Origin: Phormidesmis priestleyi Ana
Lineage (GTDB): Bacteria; Cyanobacteriota; Cyanobacteriia; Phormidesmidales; Phormidesmidaceae
Length of the DNA stretch: 64,000 nucleotides
Direction: 5' to 3'
Assembly (NCBI GenBank): GCA_001314865.1
Contig: LJZR01000021.1
Location: 1 to 64,000 of the forward strand
Below are positions 59,758 to 64,000 of the stretch, one piece after another (the first letter of the stretch is position 1; the number at the start of each line of letters is the position of its first letter). The translations under genes were made by a program, and so were the position numbers. A model generated the notes under the pieces. It saw only the letters and a program-made list of their open reading frames with translations, was not told the origin of the DNA and made no database searches.

Positions 59758-62090
59758 ACACCCCCCTGAAGATACCCAACGCTCAGCCACCCACCGTAGA
59801 GTCAGCCACGGCACTTAATCAGACGGACGGCACCCTGCTAGACGACTTTTCAACAGACTGCGCCGTTGGGAAAGTGATTGGTTCATTGAGCGCCAGCGGC
59901 CAGATACGGCAAGGTGTAGACATTGAAAATGTACTTTCGATTGACAATGGGGCGCTGCGTATTCAGCCCCTAGTGGTGCCGGGATGGGCTCGCGCGGGGA
60001 TTGCCTATGGCCCTTACCCGCGCGAGCCTGGCCTGGCCTTGGGCGTGTGGCTGTTGAATGGTCACAACAACTCTGAAGGCAACGATATTAAACATTCCTT
60101 GAGAGCGCGTTTGGTGCGCTGGCTTCGAGGCATTGGCAATGAGTTTGTGGGAAAGCGGCTGTGGCGATGGGCAATGAGCCGTCATCATCGCCGTCCGGGC
60201 AGGCGGCAACTTTATCGGTGGGTGCGTAACCGCAGAGGCTGGTTGCGTACCGGCAAACTGGCAAACCTTCCCTCCAACCACCTGATGGAGAACTTGGCGG
60301 TGGGCTGGTTTTCAGAGCCGGTTCCTGCTAACCCGACCGAGACGGGCCACGCGATTGTGGTGCGGGCCGAGGGGGAGGAGATGAGTACGCTGGGTGCTCG
60401 CATATCCAATCGGCTCATGCCAGCCTTGCAAGGATTGCAAAATGTGCAGATGTATTATTTTGTGCTGCTGCGGGAGCAGGGTGCGGCTTACTATGCGGCT
60501 TCGGTGACGGGCGCTTATGGATTGAGCGCTTATCCGACTATGCGACTGTTGGGAATTGACGACCGGCTGTGCCCTGTGGGCAATGGCGCAGCCGAGCAGC
60601 AGAAAGATCAGGCCGTTTATGCGGGCCTGTATCAGGGGGCGCTCGGGCAGGTTGGGTTTCGGGCAGAAACGCGGCTGTATGGCCTCCATGCAGAAGTGCT
60701 GCCAGCGCTGAAGGTTTGGTATGGGACGGCGCAAAGTGCAGATAAGCTGGTGGGCGATGGGGAAACGCTGGAGGGCACAGCCGCAGAAGTGGGCGATCGC
60801 TGGCAGGTAATCCAAGGCAAATTCCACAAAACACCTGATGGACTAGCGGGCCTAGAAAAAACAAACCTAGCGCTGATAAAAACTGAAAACCCCACGGGTG
60901 CGATTCATGTTCGGGTGGGCGTAAGGGACGGACGTTTCAACAAAATACCGCCAAATCTGAATAACATGGCAGAGGGCGTACCAGGCTCCCATGAGCCAGC
61001 TGCACCCGTGTGCGCTCTGCTTTGGCGAACTCAAGATGAAAACAACACATGGGCATTGTGGTTAAAAGCGGGTGAGTGCCAGCTCAGGATAAAAGAAAAT
61101 GCTCAATGGTCAACGGTTGCAACAGAATCTCGGTTTGGCCTGATGGCTTCTTCGGATGCTAGCGCTGGTATTAGTGCTGATATTAGTGCTGATGCTGATC
61201 AAATGAACGCCGTCCAAGTTTTAGACAATGGCGATTGCTTCAGCCTGTACCTTAACGGCAGGCTGATTTTTGACCAGTGGTTTTATGATGCAAGATTCCA
61301 AAACGAATCACAAATGGGGGTGTTGACCAGCGCTCAACACTTGCCCAGTCACCAGTCGTTCCTGTTTCAATATTTAGAATCGCACCCCCGCGATATTCCG
61401 GTTCCTGAAGCGCTTAAGTTAGGAGCACCCTGGCAACCGTCAGGGTCTCACATTTTAGTCGCCGATGACTTTGCGGGAACATCGCAAGATTTGGCTGGGC
61501 GATATAGCTCAACGGGCAATCAGCAGTGGCAAAAAAGTATCGGCAAAGGCAGCATTTGGCTCACAGGCAGCGGTAGTGCTAGGGTCAGGGCCTCATCAGA
61601 GCGGCCCAATCCGAGTCGGCTAGCCTATACAGTGGGCTGGGATAACCCTGACTTTGCCGATGTTTCGGTTGATATTACCTCACCCGGAACCGCCCGACAC
61701 CAGCATGAAAGGGGCAGAGGCGGGCTGATTTTTTGGCAGGATTTGGATAACTACATTATTGTTAGCCACTGGTTAGATGATTCTTTTGGGAGCGTCGCTG
61801 TCTGTGCTTTTTTTCGCATTGATGGGTATGAGGAGCTGTATGACGCGATATGGACGAATTTAGGTAATCGGCAGGCGATCGCCTGGGGACGTTGCCACAC
61901 GCACAGAATCACGTTTGACGGAGCGCGCTTTATGACTTACATCAACAACGAACCTGTACTGTATCGGTCAATGACTGATCTGTATCCGGGGGTACGGCCA
62001 CTGGCGATTCATCGCGTGGGTATTGTTGCTAACTGGGATTGGGGCAACGACACAGGCAGTACTTTTAATCGGTTTGTCGCGAAAAAGTGA
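59754..62090 (+). CDS. 778-residue unknown protein with lectin-like beta-sandwich regions
   Basis: I do not recognise this protein. It has no signal peptide or membrane segment. Three regions look like LamG/concanavalin-A-type beta sandwiches: about 30-100 (LLDDFSTDC, RIQPLVVP), about 370-545 (ALLWRTQDENNTWALWLKAG, FSLYLNGRLIFDQ) and about 560-775 (VADDFAGTSQDLAGRYS, GLIFWQDLDNYIIVSHW, ITFDGARFMTYINNEPVLY). Between them, residues 113-165 are extremely Arg/Trp-rich (RARLVRWLRG, SRHHRRPGRRQLYRWV). It starts inside the PIG-L stop (ATGA), so it is coupled to GT4 and PIG-L. A glycan-binding or glycan-processing role is inference from fold and neighbours. Confidence 0.75.
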   Translation: MNTPLKIPNAQPPTVESATALNQTDGTLLDDFSTDCAVGKVIGSLSASGQIRQGVDIENVLSIDNGALRIQPLVVPGWARAGIAYGPYPREPGLALGVWLLNGHNNSEGNDIKHSLRARLVRWLRGIGNEFVGKRLWRWAMSRHHRRPGRRQLYRWVRNRRGWLRTGKLANLPSNHLMENLAVGWFSEPVPANPTETGHAIVVRAEGEEMSTLGARISNRLMPALQGLQNVQMYYFVLLREQGAAYYAASVTGAYGLSAYPTMRLLGIDDRLCPVGNGAAEQQKDQAVYAGLYQGALGQVGFRAETRLYGLHAEVLPALKVWYGTAQSADKLVGDGETLEGTAAEVGDRWQVIQGKFHKTPDGLAGLEKTNLALIKTENPTGAIHVRVGVRDGRFNKIPPNLNNMAEGVPGSHEPAAPVCALLWRTQDENNTWALWLKAGECQLRIKENAQWSTVATESRFGLMASSDASAGISADISADADQMNAVQVLDNGDCFSLYLNGRLIFDQWFYDARFQNESQMGVLTSAQHLPSHQSFLFQYLESHPRDIPVPEALKLGAPWQPSGSHILVADDFAGTSQDLAGRYSSTGNQQWQKSIGKGSIWLTGSGSARVRASSERPNPSRLAYTVGWDNPDFADVSVDITSPGTARHQHERGRGGLIFWQDLDNYIIVSHWLDDSFGSVAVCAFFRIDGYEELYDAIWTNLGNRQAIAWGRCHTHRITFDGARFMTYINNEPVLYRSMTDLYPGVRPLAIHRVGIVANWDWGNDTGSTFNRFVAKK

Positions 62091-62160
62091 GCTGAAGGAC
62101 TCAACAAAGCCTTGATGCTCCCGCTCTCCTTAGAGGCTGTAATGTAAGAGATACAAGAGC

Positions 62161-62228
62161 AACAGTAGAAACAAAACAACAGTAGAAACAAAACAACAGT
62201 AGAAACAAAACAACAGTAGAAACAAACA
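62161..62228. repeat. 4 x 17-bp array upstream of the second C-methyltransferase
   Basis: AACAGTAGAAACAAAAC occurs four times head to tail in the 150-bp space before the ribosome-binding site of the next gene. Confidence 0.93.
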
Positions 62229-62246
62229 ACCAGAGGAGTCATTGTG

Positions 62247-63518
62247 ATGAGTCAGCAATTAGAGCCGCCCGTTAAGTATCCAACAGATCAGTCGCCAACA
62301 CTGAACCAGGGAACGCTGTTGAATCGAGATAGCGTTCGGTTTGCAGCGGATGAATGCTGCCCTAACTGTGGCGCGATTGGGCTTTCGATTTTTTACGAAG
62401 TGCAGGCCGTGCCAGTGCATAGCTGCTTGATGCTCTCTACCCGTGAAGATGCGCTGAATTTTCCGTCGGGTGATGTGGAGTTGGGTTTTTGCGATCGCTG
62501 CGGATTTATCACTAATACGCTGTTCGATGCAAAGTGGTCGGCCTATGCGCCTAACTATGAAGATCAACAGAGCTTTTCACCGACGTTTAATCGCTTTGCT
62601 AAGGAGCTGGCGCAGCAGCTGATTGATCGGTACGACCTACACAACAAAGCCATTGTGGAAATTGGCTGTAGTAAAGGAGACTTTTTACATCTGCTGTGTG
62701 AGCTGGGCAACAATACTGGGGTGGGTATTGATCCGAGTGCGGTGCCAGGACGGGTGAGCAGCAGCGCGGCTGATCGGGTGACGTTGATTCAGGACTATTA
62801 CTCGGAGAAGTATTCGGAGCATGTGGGTGACTTTATTTGCTGTCGCCATACGTTAGAGCATATTCAGCCTACGGCTGAGTTTATTCGTACGGTGCGTCAG
62901 TCGATTGGCGATCGCGCAGTATCGGTTGTATTCGAGATTCCTGACACTGTGCGCGTTCTGGAAGACGCCGCCTTTGAGGACATTTACTACGAGCATTGTT
63001 CGTACTTTACCCCAGGCTCACTCGCTCGCCTGTTTCGCCATTGTGGTTTTGAGGTTACCGATCTTTACCGGGCCTATGGCGACCAGTATTTACTGATTGA
63101 CGCTCGCCCAGTGGCAATACCCTCTGAGACCGTTCACCCCCTAGAAGATAGCCCTGAGGAAATTGCTGCCTCGGTGCAAAAGTATATTGACCAGATTAAC
63201 GGCAAGTTAGAAGGCTGGCGATCGCGCCTGACGGCTGCCCAGCAAGCCGGGAAAAAGACCGTTGTATGGGGATCAGGATCTAAGTGTGTGGCCTTTTTAA
63301 CCACGCTCGACACCATCGATAAGATTCAATATGTGGTGGATATTAATCCGCATCGGCATGGCAAGTTCATTCCGGGGGTAGGCAAGCAGATTATGTCGCC
63401 AGCGTTTTTGAAGGACTATCAGCCTGATTTGGTGATTGTTATGAATGAGATTTACTGCGAGGAGATTGGTGAAATGCTCAGCAACATGGGCGTACATCCT
63501 GAAGTGATTGCTCTGTAG
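62247..63518 (+). CDS. Sugar C-methyltransferase (NovU/TylC3 type), second copy
   Basis: Second paralogue, 423 residues from ATG 62247 (GAGGAG 8 bp upstream; GTG 62244 is an option). Zinc pairs CCPNCGAIG and CDRCGFIT, SAM loop IVEIGCSKGDFLHLLCELG, and C-terminal VVWGSGSKCVAFLTTL and VVDINPHRHGKFIPG are all complete. It is closer to the partial gene at 63636 than to the copy at 56139. The substrate may be another keto-sugar of the same cluster. Confidence 0.88.
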   Translation: MSQQLEPPVKYPTDQSPTLNQGTLLNRDSVRFAADECCPNCGAIGLSIFYEVQAVPVHSCLMLSTREDALNFPSGDVELGFCDRCGFITNTLFDAKWSAYAPNYEDQQSFSPTFNRFAKELAQQLIDRYDLHNKAIVEIGCSKGDFLHLLCELGNNTGVGIDPSAVPGRVSSSAADRVTLIQDYYSEKYSEHVGDFICCRHTLEHIQPTAEFIRTVRQSIGDRAVSVVFEIPDTVRVLEDAAFEDIYYEHCSYFTPGSLARLFRHCGFEVTDLYRAYGDQYLLIDARPVAIPSETVHPLEDSPEEIAASVQKYIDQINGKLEGWRSRLTAAQQAGKKTVVWGSGSKCVAFLTTLDTIDKIQYVVDINPHRHGKFIPGVGKQIMSPAFLKDYQPDLVIVMNEIYCEEIGEMLSNMGVHPEVIAL

Positions 63519-63572
63519 TGGTTGCTCTGAAGTGATTGCTCTGTAGTGGTTGCTCTGAAGTGATTGCTCTGT
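63501..63572. repeat. 5 x 14-bp array spanning the methyltransferase stop
   Basis: GAAGTGATTGCTCT and GTAGTGGTTGCTCT alternate for five copies. The first copy is the last coding codons (EVIAL) and the TAG is in the second, so the array straddles the stop codon. Confidence 0.95.
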
Positions 63573-63635
63573 AAGAAAAACTGTCTGCCCAGTCCTGGTA
63601 AAACGCTGTAAAACTCTCATCGCTATCTGCCCTTA

Positions 63636-64000
63636 TGACCTGCCCCGTTTGCCATTGTTCTGAGCCTGATATTTTTATTGAGCTGTCTAACCTGCCGATT
63701 TATTGCAATTTGCTGTGGAATAGTCGGCAGGAGGCGATCGCATGCCCTAAGGGCGATATTCATTTGGCCTTTTGCAAGTGTTGTGGCGCTATTACCAATA
63801 CCGCGTTTGATCCGGATAAGCTGGGCTACTCTCAAGACTATGAAAACTCGCTGCATTACTCTAGCCGGTTTCAAGCTTATGCCCAGGCGCTAGCCGAGCG
63901 CCTAGTGGCGAAGCATCAGCTGTATGGCAAAACGATTATTGAAATTGGCTGCGGTAAGGGAGACTTTTTGGTGTCGCTGTGTGAGTTGGGCAACAACCGG
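63636..64000 (+). CDS. Sugar C-methyltransferase (NovU/TylC3 type), third copy, partial
   Basis: ATG 63636 opens a frame with no stop to the window end (121 codons seen). It starts TCPVCHCSEPDIF, then a second Cys pair (FCKCCGAITNT), then IIEIGCGKGDFLVSLCELGNN, which is nearly the same as in the upstream copy. It is therefore a tandem paralogue; the gene continues past the window. Confidence 0.85.

Overview
The window is a chromosomal segment of a cyanobacterium. The evidence is an allophycocyanin-B alpha subunit gene (apcD), a cytochrome b6f haem-assembly (CCB-type) protein, several protein families found mainly in cyanobacteria (DUF4330, DUF1830, DUF4079, DUF6761, LabA-type NYN protein), and very frequent HIP1 octamers (GCGATCGC) in genes on both strands. 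A complete glucosylglycerol (GG) osmolyte locus suggests a salt-tolerant or marine lineage. I cannot name the genus. I saw no tRNA, rRNA, CRISPR array, transposase or prophage gene.

Layout. 1-9 kb: a HAS-barrel-like protein, apcD, an rRNA uracil methyltransferase, lpxD, coaX, an M48 protease, DUF4330 and the CCB protein. 9-16.9 kb: cell-envelope genes (PBP4-type carboxypeptidase, LptC, DUF2993, an ExbB-like channel without ExbD, an amidase) plus labA, with a 1.2 kb gene-free gap. 17-22.5 kb: a minus-strand surface-glycan block (GT8-like protein, HepA-type ABC exporter, GT4 glycosyltransferase, sulfotransferase). 22.5-36 kb: housekeeping genes (rbgA, universal stress protein, pgk, MidA-like methyltransferase, pcrA, tadA, plsC, PrcA-like subtilase, bolA and grxD). 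36-45 kb: regulators and cyanobacterial conserved genes, including a response regulator with Glu in place of the phospho-acceptor Asp, a DICT/HD protein and a radical SAM protein. 45-53 kb: the GG locus (ggpS divergent from gghA-glpK-ggpP). It can make GG from ADP-glucose and glycerol-3-phosphate, hydrolyse it, and return the released glycerol to glycerol-3-phosphate through GlpK. 54-64 kb: a plus-strand sugar and polysaccharide cluster (rfbF, an SDR epimerase, three NovU/TylC3-type C-methyltransferases, a GT4, a PIG-L deacetylase) that includes an unrecognised 778-residue protein with lectin-like beta-sandwich features.

The most unusual property is a large number of short tandem-repeat arrays (unit 9-28 bp, 2-12 copies). 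Many start at or overlap stop codons, and some fill the entire space between convergent genes. In the clearest case (38569-38643) the stop codon is itself part of the 15-bp unit, giving five in-frame stops 15 bp apart. Others lie inside genes in multiples of 3 bp (lpxD, gghA, the GT4, the PIG-L gene). Two candidate regulatory structures also stand out: an inverted repeat that buries the ribosome-binding site of a VOC-family gene, and a perfect 22-bp palindrome between ggpS and gghA.
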